A DNA stretch of 64,000 nucleotides from Taeniopygia guttata (taxonomy: Eukaryota; Chordata; Aves; Passeriformes; Estrildidae). Location of the stretch: contig NC_133064.1 of assembly GCF_048771995.1 (NCBI RefSeq), forward strand, positions 24,283,001 to 24,347,000, read 5' to 3'. The notes below the pieces were generated by a model. That model was not told where the DNA came from. It saw only the letters and a list, made by a program, of their open reading frames with translations, and searched no databases. How positions within the stretch are numbered: position 1 is the first letter of the stretch; each line of letters opens with the position of its first letter. A program made the position numbers and the translations under genes. Below, in pieces: positions 22,701 to 32,522 of the stretch.

Positions 22701-25369
22701 CCACTGTGGAGCGCCATGCCCACAAGTTAAAGTGGTTGGATAACACCCCAAAGTGGGTAGCACAGTGGCCTTTGAGTAGAGAAAAACTCGAGGCGCTTGA
22801 AAAACTTGTGGAGGAGCAGGTAGCTCAAGGACACCTGCAAGAAACAGACAGCCCTTGGAATTTCCCAGTCTTTGTAATAAAGAAGCCTGGGAAGGACAAA
22901 TGGAGATTGCTCCACGATCTCAGAGAGATAAAAAAAATTGTGGGGGACACGGGACCTCTCCAACCGGGGATGCCGAGTCCAGCTATGCTTCCCCAGGACT
23001 GGAAATTGGCTGTGTTAGATATAAAGGACTGCTTCTTCCAAATTCCATTGCACCCTGAAGATGCCCCGAGGTTTGCATTCTCAGTTCCCACGGTCAATAG
23101 AGAAGCACCGATGAAACGCTACCACTGGAAAGTTTTGCCCCAAGGTCTAAAATCCAGCCCTTTCATATGCCAACAGTATGTAGCAGCACTACTGTCTCCG
23201 GTACGTGCAGAGAGAAAGGATGCCATCATCCTACACTATATGGATGATGTGCTTGTGTGTGCTCCCAATGACTCTATACTCCAATATACACTTGACCTAG
23301 TGGTTAAAGTTTTAACCTCTGCTGGATTCAAATTGCAGGAAGACAAAGTGCAAAGAATGCCACCTTGGAGATACCTGGGCCTGGAAATTTCTGCAAGGAC
23401 TATTGTCCCACAGAAATTGGAGATAAATTGCAACCCCAGAACATTAGCAGACCTCCACTCGCTGTGTGGGTCTTTAAATTGGGTAAGGCCCTGGCTAGGC
23501 CTCACAAACGAGGACCTGGAACCACTTTTCAATTTATTGAAGGGGGAGAGGGAGCTGACCTCCCCCAGGGAACTGACCCCAGAGGCAAAGACAGCAATCG
23601 AAAAGGTACAGAAGGCCTTGTCAGAAAGGCAGGCACACAGGTGTGACCCAAATCTGCCTTTCCAGTTCATTGTTCTAGGAAAGCTCCCACACCTGCATGG
23701 GTTGATTTTCCAATGGATCAAGGGGCAGAAGGACCCACTCTTAATCATAGAATGGGTTTTCCTATCGCTCCAAAGATCCAAAACCATCACTAGGCCACAA
23801 GAGCTGATAGCAAAGCTGATTCAGAAGGCCAGGGTGACGTTGTGTGAATTAGCAGGGTGTGACTTTGCATGTATTCACCTTCCAGTCAGGCTTTCTGAAG
23901 AGGGAAGGAACTCTCCTGAGAGACTGACAAAAGGGATGTTTGAGCATTTGCTCCAGAGCAGTGCCAGTCTCCAGCTATCTCTGGACAGCTATAGGGGACA
24001 AATATCAGTCCATGCCCCGTCTCACAAGTTGTTCAATGAGGAATTCCACCTGATTCCTCAAGAGAAAAGGAGCCGGAGGGCACTCAAGGCTCTCACAGTG
24101 TTCACTGATGCCTCTGGGGCTTCCCACAAGTCGGTGATGACTTGGAGAAATCCACAGACTCAGCATTGGGAAGCTGATATTGAGCTTGTGGAGGGATCCC
24201 CCCAGGTGGCTGAACTGGCTGCAGTGGTGAGAGCTTTTGAGAGGTTTTCCGAGCCGTTCAACTTGGTGACAGACTCTGCCTATGTGGCAGGTATAGTGTC
24301 CAGGGCGGAGCAGGCTGTGCTCAGAGAAATAGAAAATGAACATCTCTTCAGGTTACATCCATTCTTTGTGATGCATGTGAGGTCACACACTGATTTGCCA
24401 GGTGAGATTGCAGAGGGGAACCGAAAAGCAGACTCCTTCGCTGCACCAGTTGAAAAGGCAAGTCTCCCTGATGTTTTCCAACAGGCAAAGCTGAGTCACG
24501 AACATTACCACCAGAACGTGCCAGGTTTGATTCGACAGTTCCAGCTAACACGGAGTCAGGCCCGAGCCATTGTGACCAACTGTCCTAATTGCCAGCTCCA
24601 GGCGGTGCCATCCTTAGGCATGGGAGTAAACCCCAGAGGCCTTAGCAGCTGTGAGGTATGGCAGACAGACATCACACACATTCAGAGTTTTGGTCGCCTT
24701 GAATGCGTTCATGTAAGCGTGGACACATTCTCAGGTGCAGTGTATGCCTCTGCCCATATAGGACAAAAGGCTGCACATGTCAAACAACACCTAGTACAAG
24801 CATTTTCAGTATTGGGGGTGCCAAAAATGATCAAAACAGATAATGGCCCAGCGTATGTATCCAAGGAGTTCCTGGAATTTCTCCAGCAGTGGGGAGTGGA
24901 ACATAAGACTGGCATTGCCCACTCCCCCACAGGTCAAGCTGTAGTCGAGCGTGCACACCAGACGCTCAAGCAGGTATTGAAAAAACAAAACAGCTCAGCT
25001 CCGTGGATGTCTCCACGAGAGAAGCTCTGTAAAGCCATGTTTACTATGAATTTTCTGAATTGTTCATTCGAAAATATGAGTCCACCGGTTGTACGTCACT
25101 TTAACAGTGGCAAGCAGTTTAAATTGTCTCAGCATCCACGGGTCTTGATTAGGGATCCAGAAACTTGGGAAACCAAGGGTCCCTATGAACTTGTAACCTG
25201 GGGTCGTGGCTATGCGTGTGTAGCTACTCCCTCAGGCCCTCGGTGGATTCCCCAGAAGTGGGTGAAACCTTTTGTCCCCAAGAATCCAGGTCAAACAGAA
25301 GGGGACAAGAAGCAAGTATCTGATGCTTCAAAGAGAAGACGCCGCCAGATGGGAGAAGAAAGTTCCTAG
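22685..25369 (+). CDS. pol: pol polyprotein: reverse transcriptase, RNase H, integrase (open)
   Basis: Open from the frameshift site to TAG at 25,369; there is no ATG of its own, so expression would be by -1 frameshifting. Numbering from the GTG at 22,706 (887 codons): RT at about 1-300 with LPQG and the YMDD active site at residues 178-181 (23,237-23,248). RNase H at about 465-590 has TDASG with its aspartate at 468, an ELAAV glutamate, a TDSAY aspartate and an RKADSF aspartate. Integrase follows, with an HHCC zinc region ending TNCPNCQ and catalytic Asp655, Asp712 and Glu748 (D,D-35-E spacing). The C-terminal domain ends WIPQKWVKPF plus a basic tail. All catalytic residues are present. Confidence 0.92.
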   Translation, partial: GFSGVATVERHAHKLKWLDNTPKWVAQWPLSREKLEALEKLVEEQVAQGHLQETDSPWNFPVFVIKKPGKDKWRLLHDLREIKKIVGDTGPLQPGMPSPAMLPQDWKLAVLDIKDCFFQIPLHPEDAPRFAFSVPTVNREAPMKRYHWKVLPQGLKSSPFICQQYVAALLSPVRAERKDAIILHYMDDVLVCAPNDSILQYTLDLVVKVLTSAGFKLQEDKVQRMPPWRYLGLEISARTIVPQKLEINCNPRTLADLHSLCGSLNWVRPWLGLTNEDLEPLFNLLKGERELTSPRELTPEAKTAIEKVQKALSERQAHRCDPNLPFQFIVLGKLPHLHGLIFQWIKGQKDPLLIIEWVFLSLQRSKTITRPQELIAKLIQKARVTLCELAGCDFACIHLPVRLSEEGRNSPERLTKGMFEHLLQSSASLQLSLDSYRGQISVHAPSHKLFNEEFHLIPQEKRSRRALKALTVFTDASGASHKSVMTWRNPQTQHWEADIELVEGSPQVAELAAVVRAFERFSEPFNLVTDSAYVAGIVSRAEQAVLREIENEHLFRLHPFFVMHVRSHTDLPGEIAEGNRKADSFAAPVEKASLPDVFQQAKLSHEHYHQNVPGLIRQFQLTRSQARAIVTNCPNCQLQAVPSLGMGVNPRGLSSCEVWQTDITHIQSFGRLECVHVSVDTFSGAVYASAHIGQKAAHVKQHLVQAFSVLGVPKMIKTDNGPAYVSKEFLEFLQQWGVEHKTGIAHSPTGQAVVERAHQTLKQVLKKQNSSAPWMSPREKLCKAMFTMNFLNCSFENMSPPVVRHFNSGKQFKLSQHPRVLIRDPETWETKGPYELVTWGRGYACVATPSGPRWIPQKWVKPFVPKNPGQTEGDKKQVSDASKRRRRQMGEESS

Positions 25370-25409
25370 GCAGGAATTCCTTCCGGCAGAAACAGAAGCT
25401 TTAACATGT

Positions 25410-25437
25410 TCTTAAAATGTTTGTTCTTCCCTTTTAG
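25410..25437 (+). promoter_or_regulatory. Probable env splice acceptor
   Basis: A pyrimidine-rich run (TTGTTCTTCCCTTTTAG) ends in AG at 25,436-25,437, 29 bp ahead of the env ATG and after the pol stop. This is the expected place for the subgenomic env mRNA acceptor. Confidence 0.6.
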
Positions 25438-25466
25438 AGAAAACCTACCTCCCACTCAACCCGGTG

Positions 25467-26804
25467 ATGAGCCCCATCCGAGTTGTCATCCTGCTAATGC
25501 TGAACAGTCAGGCAGCCGCATGGATCGTCCCTCAGCCACGTCAAAACGTCTGGGTGACCCTGGCACAGACGCTACAGCAGGAAAACATTTGCTTGTCCAC
25601 TGCAGCAGCAAAAGACCCTATGTCCACCTGTCTGGTAGGAATTCCATGGCAGGCTGGAGAATTTCCAGCAGGCCTAGACACATACATGTCCAATGAAATC
25701 CCAGAGTCCTACAGCACACGACCACACAAGGCTCAGAAGCAAGTCGGGGGGATCCTAAATTCCTTAAAGGAGTGGTTGCGGGGTTTGCCCAAGATAGCTC
25801 AGGAACCCCAAGAGTTAGAGCTATTGGGTTCCTCCCCTGCAGCTTACTGTGTACACTTTGCTGTGCTCCCAAAACCTTCTAACACTGACAAATACCACGT
25901 TATAAAACAACACCGTGGGGAGTTCACTGCAAGGAGGTGGTGTCAGAACACGAGCAATATTGGGGCAGACAACCCATCTCACTCCAACCCCAAAGGTCTC
26001 CCTAAGGGATTGTTTTTAATTTGTGGGGATAGGGCATGGGCAGGAATTCCGTCTCGGCTTTTAGGAGGGCCATGTACGATTGGGAAGCTGTCCATATTGA
26101 CACCCAACCAAACTCTAATTGGTGAATGGACTCACAAAAATAAATCGGCAAACAAAATTCAAAAGAGGAGTACAGACCCTTTGGACCCAAATTGTAACTC
26201 AGAAATTTTTCATTGGGCCAAGTCAAAAAGAGTTGCTGTGTCCCTGTTTCTTCCGTGGGTCGCAGCAGCCAAAGCTCTAGGTGAATTGGGCCACCTAGAG
26301 TGCTGGCTAGTCAAACAGGCAAACTTAACATCTGCTGCCATCAGCTCCCTCCTAGAAGACGAGGAAATTACCAGACAGGCCACACTGCAGAATCGTGCTG
26401 CAATAGATTTCCTTTTGCTACTGCATGGACATGAATGCAAGGAATTTGAAGGACTTTGTTGCATGGACCTGACTTCAAAAGCTCCAAACGTCCATGCTGC
26501 CCTTCGAAGCATGAACAGCCTGATTGGACAAGTGAAGCAAGAGTCTGAAGATTGGTTTACAGAAATGTTCAAGGGATGGGGATTCACGGGGTGGTGGACA
26601 TCTGTAGTTAGATCAATTTTGTTAGTCTTTGTTATTCTGTTCTTTGTAACCCTAGCGTTCGGGATCCTGCGTCACTTGATTTTCAAAGCTATCAAGGGCC
26701 TCATACCTTCTACCTCAGAGGTCAACCACATAGAGTTGGCTAACCTGAGGAGGCCTGACCACACCACCAACATGGGGTGGTGGGAAACCCATACTCGGGG
26801 TTGA
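25467..26804 (+). CDS. env: env glycoprotein, open, alpharetrovirus-like transmembrane subunit
   Basis: A 445-codon frame from ATG 25,467 to TGA. Residues 1-20 form a hydrophobic signal peptide. The surface subunit runs to a basic cleavage site IQKR (Arg234) and is short for the family. The transmembrane subunit has an internal fusion-peptide-like segment between cysteines (VAVSLFLPWVAAAKALG), a conserved LQNRAAIDFLLLLHGH immunosuppressive-type segment, and a CX6CC motif (Cys324, Cys331-332). A membrane anchor lies at about 381-401 and a 44-residue tail follows. The TM type is that of avian alpharetroviruses, unlike the betaretroviral pol upstream, which suggests recombination. No disabling change is seen; expression and function are unknown. 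Confidence 0.9.
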   Translation: MSPIRVVILLMLNSQAAAWIVPQPRQNVWVTLAQTLQQENICLSTAAAKDPMSTCLVGIPWQAGEFPAGLDTYMSNEIPESYSTRPHKAQKQVGGILNSLKEWLRGLPKIAQEPQELELLGSSPAAYCVHFAVLPKPSNTDKYHVIKQHRGEFTARRWCQNTSNIGADNPSHSNPKGLPKGLFLICGDRAWAGIPSRLLGGPCTIGKLSILTPNQTLIGEWTHKNKSANKIQKRSTDPLDPNCNSEIFHWAKSKRVAVSLFLPWVAAAKALGELGHLECWLVKQANLTSAAISSLLEDEEITRQATLQNRAAIDFLLLLHGHECKEFEGLCCMDLTSKAPNVHAALRSMNSLIGQVKQESEDWFTEMFKGWGFTGWWTSVVRSILLVFVILFFVTLAFGILRHLIFKAIKGLIPSTSEVNHIELANLRRPDHTTNMGWWETHTRG

Positions 26805-26840
26805 ATTGAGCCCAGTGAATTCCTGTAACCTTGTTTAACA

Positions 26841-26853
26841 ATTAAGGGGGAGG
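26841..26853 (+). promoter_or_regulatory. Polypurine tract of the young provirus
   Basis: ATTAAGGGGGAGG abuts the 3' LTR and is the plus-strand DNA primer site. An earlier purine run, AATAAGGGGGAGGG at 21,926-21,939, could be a second, internal one. Confidence 0.85.
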
Positions 26854-27208
26854 TGTTACAGTGAGCTCCTGGACACCCTTTTGCCCCCCTTTCCTAGGGC
26901 CTCTGTGGCTCTGATCATGATAACCCCTGGATCCTCCTTCTTGCCCCAATGGGGTTGGCGGGGAGCCAGGAGTGCCCACCCTGTCCAAAACCTATATAGA
27001 CCCCTGAAACTTCCTGCTCTTTCTCTTTTGCCCCGCTCTCCATGGACACCACAGAATAAAGAGAGCTGTTCCAACACCCTGGGTAAGGAGCCTCTTCTGA
27101 TTACCTTTCCCTCTCCCTGCTATTTCCTCCCCTCACAGCCCCATATCTCTGAGCTAGTCGGATTCATTCGGGGGGCTGCGTGGAGGGGGGAAAACCATAG
27201 AAATAACA
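26854..27208 (+). mobile_element. 3' LTR of the young provirus
   Basis: 355 bp, TGTTACAG to AAATAACA, one difference from the 5' LTR. The TATA box is at about 26,993 and AATAAA at about 27,055, which would end the viral transcripts. Confidence 0.95.
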
Positions 27209-27214
27209 ATCAGG
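27209..27214 (+). repeat. Target-site duplication ATCAGG (right)
   Basis: Exact copy of 19,131-19,136; it restores a continuous host repeat on removal of the provirus. Confidence 0.95.
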
Positions 27215-27279
27215 GGTGAGATTGCCTTCAGCACTATCTCTATTCTTTTACAATCCATTCTCCCACAACCATCGATATT
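27215..27279 (+). mobile_element. LTR-like insertion in the ERVL RT (right part)
   Basis: Continuation of 18,761-19,136 across the provirus, ending CTCCCACA before the RT resumes with ACCATCGATATTGC. Confidence 0.45.
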
Positions 27280-28131
27280 GCTAATGCATTTTTCTCCATT
27301 CCTTTAGCAGCAGAGTACAGGCCACAGTTTGCTTTCATCTGGAGGGGCATGCAATACACCTGGAATCAACTGCCCCAGGTATAGAAATACAGTCCCACTA
27401 TTTGCCCTGGACTAATCCAAGCTGCACTGGAAAAGGGTGAGGCTCCACAACACTTGCAGTACATTGATGATGACATCATATGGGGGAACACAGCAGAGGA
27501 AGTTTTGGAGAAAAGTACGACTCTAAGCCCTCTCTATCTTGTGACACAGAAGAAAAATTATTTCAAATGGGGCCCTGAACAACAGCCTTTCGAACAAATT
27601 AAACAGGAGATGGCTCATGCAATAGCCCTTGGACCAGTCAGGACAGGACAGGATGTGAAGAACATGCTCTACACTGCAGCTGGGGACAATGGTCCTTCCT
27701 GGAGCCTCTGGCAGAAAGTATCAGAGGAGAATCAAGGACAACCCCTGGGGTTCTGGAGTCAGGGATACAAAGGATCCAAGGCCTGTTAAACCCCAACTGC
27801 ATTTAGTGAAGGCCACCAGGTTAACACTAGAGGCTCTACCAGTTGAACTGGCTCTACAAAATCAGAACCCCTGCATACAGCAGATGCAGATAAAGTCCCT
27901 ATGGTATAAGAAATATGTTAAGAAAGAGTTTGGATTAGTCCTGCCTCAAGCAAAGGCAAACCCATCTGCAGGATTCTTTTTGCTTAAGGACCAGGATGCA
28001 CTTAGTGGGTAATGAAGAAGTAGGGGGAAACACGATGTGTACCTCAAAGGGATTTGATTTTGTGTGAGAACCCTCTGTAATGTTGAATTGCCTATATAAT
28101 ACTGGTTGTTGAACAATACTGTGTCTTGGGG
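27280..28131 (+). pseudogene. ERVL-like pol, second segment, internally deleted
   Basis: RT resumes at the palm (DIANAFFSIP at about 27,286), then QYIDDD at the active-site box (27,457 onward). The frame 27,454-27,789 jumps straight from the active site to the connection region (STTLSPLYLVTQKK), so the RT thumb region is deleted in this copy. After 27,789 the sequence is broken, with only C-terminal pol remains (LLKDQDALSG at about 27,985) before the LTR. It aligns with 6356-8530. Confidence 0.65.
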
Positions 28132-28583
28132 TGACTTTATGATACTGTATCCCCTATCATCTGCTTTATGCCCAGACATGGGTCCTATAACTTTAAGCTA
28201 GGTTTGGGAGAGGGGGAGAAGCTGGGGGAATTCTTTCTGTGGCTTGTGTTCAAACATACATCCTCCCCCATTCTTTCTCAGCAGAGAGAGGGAGAGTTAA
28301 TTGCTTTGCTTTTAGCTAGCTTCTTTTTTTGTTAGCTAAGGCAAGAAGTTTTCCCAGGACTGCATACAGCTTCTCCATTGGCTTCTGTGGCTTCTTCTGG
28401 AACTGTTCAGCTTTGCTCTGGTCTGAGAACAGACCATTGCTGGGAGCCGGCGGGGAGGCCCGGGGACACCGTATCCTGTCTCCGGAGAGACACCTACAGA
28501 AAGACCTCTGAATCCACCAGTTTTCTCCGCAGCAAGAAGGTTTTAATATTTAACATTATTCTTTTTTTCCCATGCCTGCATGC

Positions 28584-28618
<35 letters not shown>

Positions 28619-28715
28619 AATAAACAGTTTTTTTCACTGTCCTCCAAGAAATTCCTTTTGTATCAGTGGTGGGGGAGGGAGTGCCGAAACCGTCTTTAGA
28701 GGAGACGTCAGGACA
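28132..28715 (+). mobile_element. LTR family F, probable 3' LTR of the ERVL provirus
   Basis: 584 bp from TGTCTTGGGG to GTCAGGACA, with TTAAATAAACAG near 28,616 as polyadenylation signal just after a (GT)n run. It follows pol directly and in the same orientation. The two ends form a short inverted repeat (TGTC...GACA). A 5' fragment of the same family lies at 6059-6355. Confidence 0.7.
28585..28616 (+). repeat. (GT)n microsatellite in LTR-F
   Basis: About 16 GT units directly ahead of the AATAAA of the LTR. Confidence 0.95.
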
Positions 28716-28814
28716 ATTCCTCCTAATACCATAAACACCAGTCAAGGACAAAATGAATTCTACCCAAATCTTGGGGGATGGTCAGTGACTACTGAAATAA
28801 TACCTGTTCTTGTG

Positions 28815-28853
<39 letters not shown>

Positions 28854-28930
28854 TATATATGCATATAGTTTAAAAGGTATTAATTTGAGCATGACATAGA
28901 TGGTATAGACTAAGGTGTGGAATACGTTCT
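28716..28930. repeat. AT-rich spacer with (AT)n microsatellite
   Basis: (AT)n at about 28,818-28,860 with an interruption. No other feature. Confidence 0.8.
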
Positions 28931-29946
28931 GGTTACAGGGATAGGAGGCAGAACCCAAATTGTGTATTCTATACCCCCTTACGTTATCTTAATTGACTAT
29001 GTCTAAGACCTACAGACAGAAACAGAAGGTCAGCCATTTTTACTGCTGCACAGGCAGAAGAGGGCATATAGGACCGTGGGATTAGGACCACATGGCTGAT
29101 AGGCACCAGGAGAGGAATAGCCTGTTGTACACCACCACTGCCAGGGCCGCCACAGCTGCCATTGGGGGCTGTCACCGTTGAGGCAGGATGGGAAAGAAAG
29201 AACTGCAGTTCAGAAGGCTAGATGATGTGAACAATAACTACTTTATTTCAAACACATCACTCTTTTATAGAGAGCATAGTGCAGACTAATTTCATTGGTC
29301 TTGAAGTAAAAACATCTCACACCATTGGTGTGCAGTGAATGTCGCACGGTGGCAGAACATATCTATAAACAATATGAACAACAAGAGAGATAGAGAATTA
29401 TTTACATTCCTTTGCAACTCTTTCCCAGGCTCTAGCCTGGTTAGAAACTCTCCTTTCTCTCTGACTGAGCTGAGAATACCCATAGGGGGCTGCTTACAGC
29501 TTTTGCCAGCCACTGCCATGTGGGAACCCACATCAGCATCTTTGCAGAGTAAATCCTTTGATACCTTCCAGGGTTTGTTTTTTTTTTGCCCAATTCCCCA
29601 ATGTTTTGTCTGTCTGCAGAAGGTGTTTAACTGTGGAAATTTGTTCGGCACAGTACTTTGTTCTCCAGAGCCACATGGCACTTTTGGTTTTGCCCTGGGG
29701 GGGAGGGGGGGGGCGGCAGCTGTAATTTTGCCTTTGCTGGTTCTGTAGGTAAACCATTTTCTTCTGTATTGATGTGTTGTTTGCAAGTTTCACCTACGTA
29801 AAATTGTGACTTCTGTTTTAAACTTCTCACAGTCTTGTTTTCTTTGGTTTTCCCTCCACTGTCATAGGGGAGGGAAGGAGGGTGTCAAGTAGTTTGTTGG
29901 GTTTTGGGAGTTTTGTTTTAACCACTACACAGTCCAGCTAGTTTTC
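28931..29946 (+). mobile_element. Repeat family E, split by LTR-D
   Basis: The first 100 bases match 16,836-16,935. The element is split by the family D LTR at 29,170-29,484 and appears to run to the family A LTR at 29,947. It is of unknown class, perhaps an LTR or ERV leader. It contains interrupted G runs at about 29,697-29,713. Ends are uncertain. Confidence 0.35.
29170..29484 (-). mobile_element. Solo LTR family D, 315 bp, antisense
   Basis: Bounded on the minus strand by TATGGG and GGTGACA, with a perfect 6-bp target duplication GGGGGC (29,164-29,169 and 29,485-29,490). On the minus strand it has TATAAAAGAG and GAAATAAAG. Confidence 0.9.
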
Positions 29947-30568
29947 TGTTTGAATCTGTGGGTATTGATGATTCCGAGATTGTAGAAAGTCTCTGTCTTT
30001 CTGCCCCGTTGCCAAAGAAGAAGCCATAATTTGTCTGTGCTGTTTTCGAGGTTGTTTATTCTTGCTTATCTATAACATGTTCTGCTGCCCTGCCGCAGAT
30101 CTGTCCTGCAGAGCAGCGTGCGGGGCTCTGCCCTTTAGTGGGATGGTACAAACATTATATACCAGAAACTACGTGTGCTATATTTACAATAATGTGCCAA
30201 TATCTATCATCTACATTAAACAGCATGTCCCCAGCCTAAACCAATAGAAAAATGCCAACACAACAGTGAAACATGGAGGGCATGAAGAAGGAGGAAAAGG
30301 ACAAGAAACACCCAATTTCCTCCATCTTGTCCCCTCTGAACCCCAAATCTAGAAACCTAAAATTTTACTTTTGCACCCGTGCCACACTTAATTATTACTC
30401 ATATCAAACACTCAGAGCTTGTAATTCATCCTCTAAGATTAAAAACACTTTTCCATGGACAGAGATCAGAGACAGTGTCTCTCGGGGCTCTGTACAGGGG
30501 GGTTCCCGACCCCCTGACAGGGTCCCAGGCCCTCCAGGGCAGCCAGAGGGAAGCCCTGGATTCCCACA
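29947..30568 (-). mobile_element. Solo LTR family A, antisense (copy 2)
   Basis: 622 bp bounded by a perfect 6-bp target duplication GTTTTC (29,941-29,946 and 30,569-30,574), inserted at the edge of an antisense CR1. Its minus strand aligns with 107-723. Confidence 0.88.
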
Positions 30569-30574
30569 GTTTTC

Positions 30575-31130
30575 CACCCACCTTATCATCCACTTCACCA
30601 AATTTGTGAGGTATGCAGACCATGTCAAATATTTCTAAAGTCAACGTATACCATTTTTCCCCTTGTCTACACAGCCAGTCATGCAGGGAGGGCAATCAGG
30701 CACAACTTATCCTTGATAAACGTGTGCTGGCTGCTCGCAATCACCTTCTTGCACTTTATATTCTTAGACATGACTTCCAGGAGGATTTGTTTCTTAACTT
30801 TTCCAAGGACTGAAGCAAGGCTAACCAGCCTGTAGTTTCCCAGATCCTACTTCTTGAAAATTGAAATAATGTTTGTTTTTTTTCCTCCCCAAGTCATCCA
30901 CCAATCACCATGGCCTTTCAGAGAAGACTGAGTGGGCTCACAATAACATGAGCCAATTTCCTCGGCACCCTCAGGGGCATCTTATCTGGTCCCACAGACT
31001 TGTAACTCTGCAACTGGCTTAAGTGGTCCTTAACTTAATCCTTGTCTACTGTGGGCAATATTTCACTCCTGCAGACTGTCACTAGGCTCTGGTACCTGAG
31101 AGGCCAGAAGGCAGATCTTACCAGTGAAAA
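30575..31130 (-). mobile_element. CR1 fragment, antisense
   Basis: Typical antisense CR1 RT-region text, for example CCTTGATAAACGTGTGCTGG and CCTGTAGTTTCCCAG, degraded by substitutions. Confidence 0.75.
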
Positions 31131-31135
31131 CTAAG

Positions 31136-31660
31136 TGTCCTGGTTTCAGCTGAAAAAGAGTCCATTTTCCTCTTAGTAGCTATTACAGTGCTGGGTTTTG
31201 GATTCAATATGAGAATAATGTTGATAACACACAGATGTTTTGGCTGTTGCCCAGCAGTGCTCACCCTAAGTCAAGGATTTTGCAGTGTCTCATGCTCTGC
31301 CAGTGAGCAGGTGCACAAAAAGCTGGGAGGGAGCATAGCCAAGACAGATGACCTGAACTGGCCAAAGGGATATTCCATAACATAGAGCTGGAAGTGGCTA
31401 ATCACTGCTCGAGGACTGGCTGGGCATCGGTCAGCAGGTGGTGAGCAAAGGTATTGTGCATCACTTGTGTTTCTTGGGTTTTATTCCCCCCTCTCCTTGT
31501 CATTACAGTTAATTATTATATTTTATTTCAATTATTAACCTGTTCTAATCTCAACCCACAAGTTTTACATTTTTTTACCCCCAGTTCTCTTCCCCATCCC
31601 ACTGCACAGAGAAAGCGAGCAAGCTGCTGTGTGGTACTTAGTTGCCAGCTGGAGTTTCCC
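31136..31660 (+). mobile_element. ERVL-type LTR (family P), 3' truncated
   Basis: Starts TGTCCTGGTTTCAGCTG and runs through GAGAATAATGTTGATAACAC and CATCGGTCAGCAGGTGGTGAG to a CTTAGTTGCCAGCTGGAG segment near its 3' end. I recognise it as a common bird ERVL-type LTR. The final AAACCA..ACA terminus is missing. Confidence 0.65.
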
Positions 31661-31708
31661 CTTTCTCTTAATTTAAGGCTAATCTTATAGAACATTGATG
31701 ATTCTTCA

Positions 31709-31817
31709 CAGAATCACACAATATTCTAAGTTGGAAGGGACCCACAAGGATTATCTAGTCCAACTCTCAAGTGAATGGCCCATAATTAAACCATGACACT
31801 AATGCAAAGTGGCATCT
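31709..31817 (-). mobile_element. CR1 3' terminus, antisense
   Basis: AGAATCACACAATATTC, then AAGTTGGAAGGGACCCACAAG: the antisense of the CR1 3' end with its short terminal repeat. The family G LTR is inserted just after it. Confidence 0.8.
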
Positions 31818-31822
31818 AGTAC

Positions 31823-32517
31823 TTTCCTAGGGTGACGTTATGGTGTTTGTATCTCCAATCCTGTGTTCTGTTTACATTTGATATTATGTTCTGTGCTTTC
31901 AGAACTGACTCTGAAAGTGAAGGTTTGTTTTGTCTTGTTATCAGCCAGTTCACCTCCCCCCATGGTCTGCTGTCTAGAAAAGGCTAGTGCTGGCTGGCTT
32001 GCTTTTGCTTTGCTTGCTGGCTTGGCTTGCTTGCTTGGCTTGCTTGCTTTGCTTGCTTCTGCTTTTGCCTTTGCTTCCTAGTTAGTTTAGCTAAGCAGTC
32101 CAATTCTTTCCCTGGACTGTTTCTTTCCCTTTCCTCTTCCTGAATACCATCCAACCTGCTCCGGACTGGGACCTGGGAAACACCAAGGGACACCGGAAGC
32201 CTGCATTTTGTGATCTGCAGCAGCCAGCCCCAGTGCCCAGAACAATCCCCAGCATCCAGACCCGGGCGACCACTCCCAGGAAAGACTTTCTGGATTTGTT
32301 CATCTCTTCAGAGTGGTGAAAGAGTTTTGTTGTCATCTGGTGTTATTAATTTTTTTGGTGCTGGGGGGTGCTTTGTTCGTTAAATAAACAGGTTCTTTTC
32401 CACTTCTCTCAGAGAAAATTTTTTCCCATACCAGGTGGGTGGGGAGGGGCCGTGGGGGTTTGTTTTCTGGGGGCTCCTTCCAGAGGGTTTTCCCCAAATT
32501 TGCCCTAAACTAGGACA
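31823..32517 (+). mobile_element. Solo LTR family G (copy 1)
   Basis: 695 bp with a perfect 5-bp target duplication AGTAC (31,818-31,822 and 32,518-32,522). It starts TTTCCTAGGG (second base changed from the expected TG) and ends AACTAGGACA. It contains short TTGCTTGGC-type tandem units at about 31,990-32,060 and TTAAATAAACAGG near 32,380. It is near-identical to 38,425-39,107. Confidence 0.9.
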
Positions 32518-32522
32518 AGTAC

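Larger units (their letters stand above)
19137..27208 (+). mobile_element. Complete young betaretrovirus-like provirus (8,072 bp)
   Basis: The provirus has 5' LTR, primer site, leader, gag, pro, pol, env, polypurine tract and 3' LTR, in order, with a perfect ATCAGG target duplication. The two LTRs are 355 bp each and I find one difference (T at about 19,354, C in the 3' copy). The layout (two -1 frameshift heptamers, a dUTPase-like segment ahead of protease, tRNA-Lys-type primer site) is betaretroviral, whereas the transmembrane protein looks alpharetroviral. pol and env are open; gag and pro are disrupted. It lies inside an LTR-like repeat that lies inside an ERVL RT gene. Confidence 0.95.

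Noticed and set aside
28494-28751. Minus-strand frame containing a (TH)n run
   Set aside because: This is the translation of the (GT)n microsatellite inside LTR-F.
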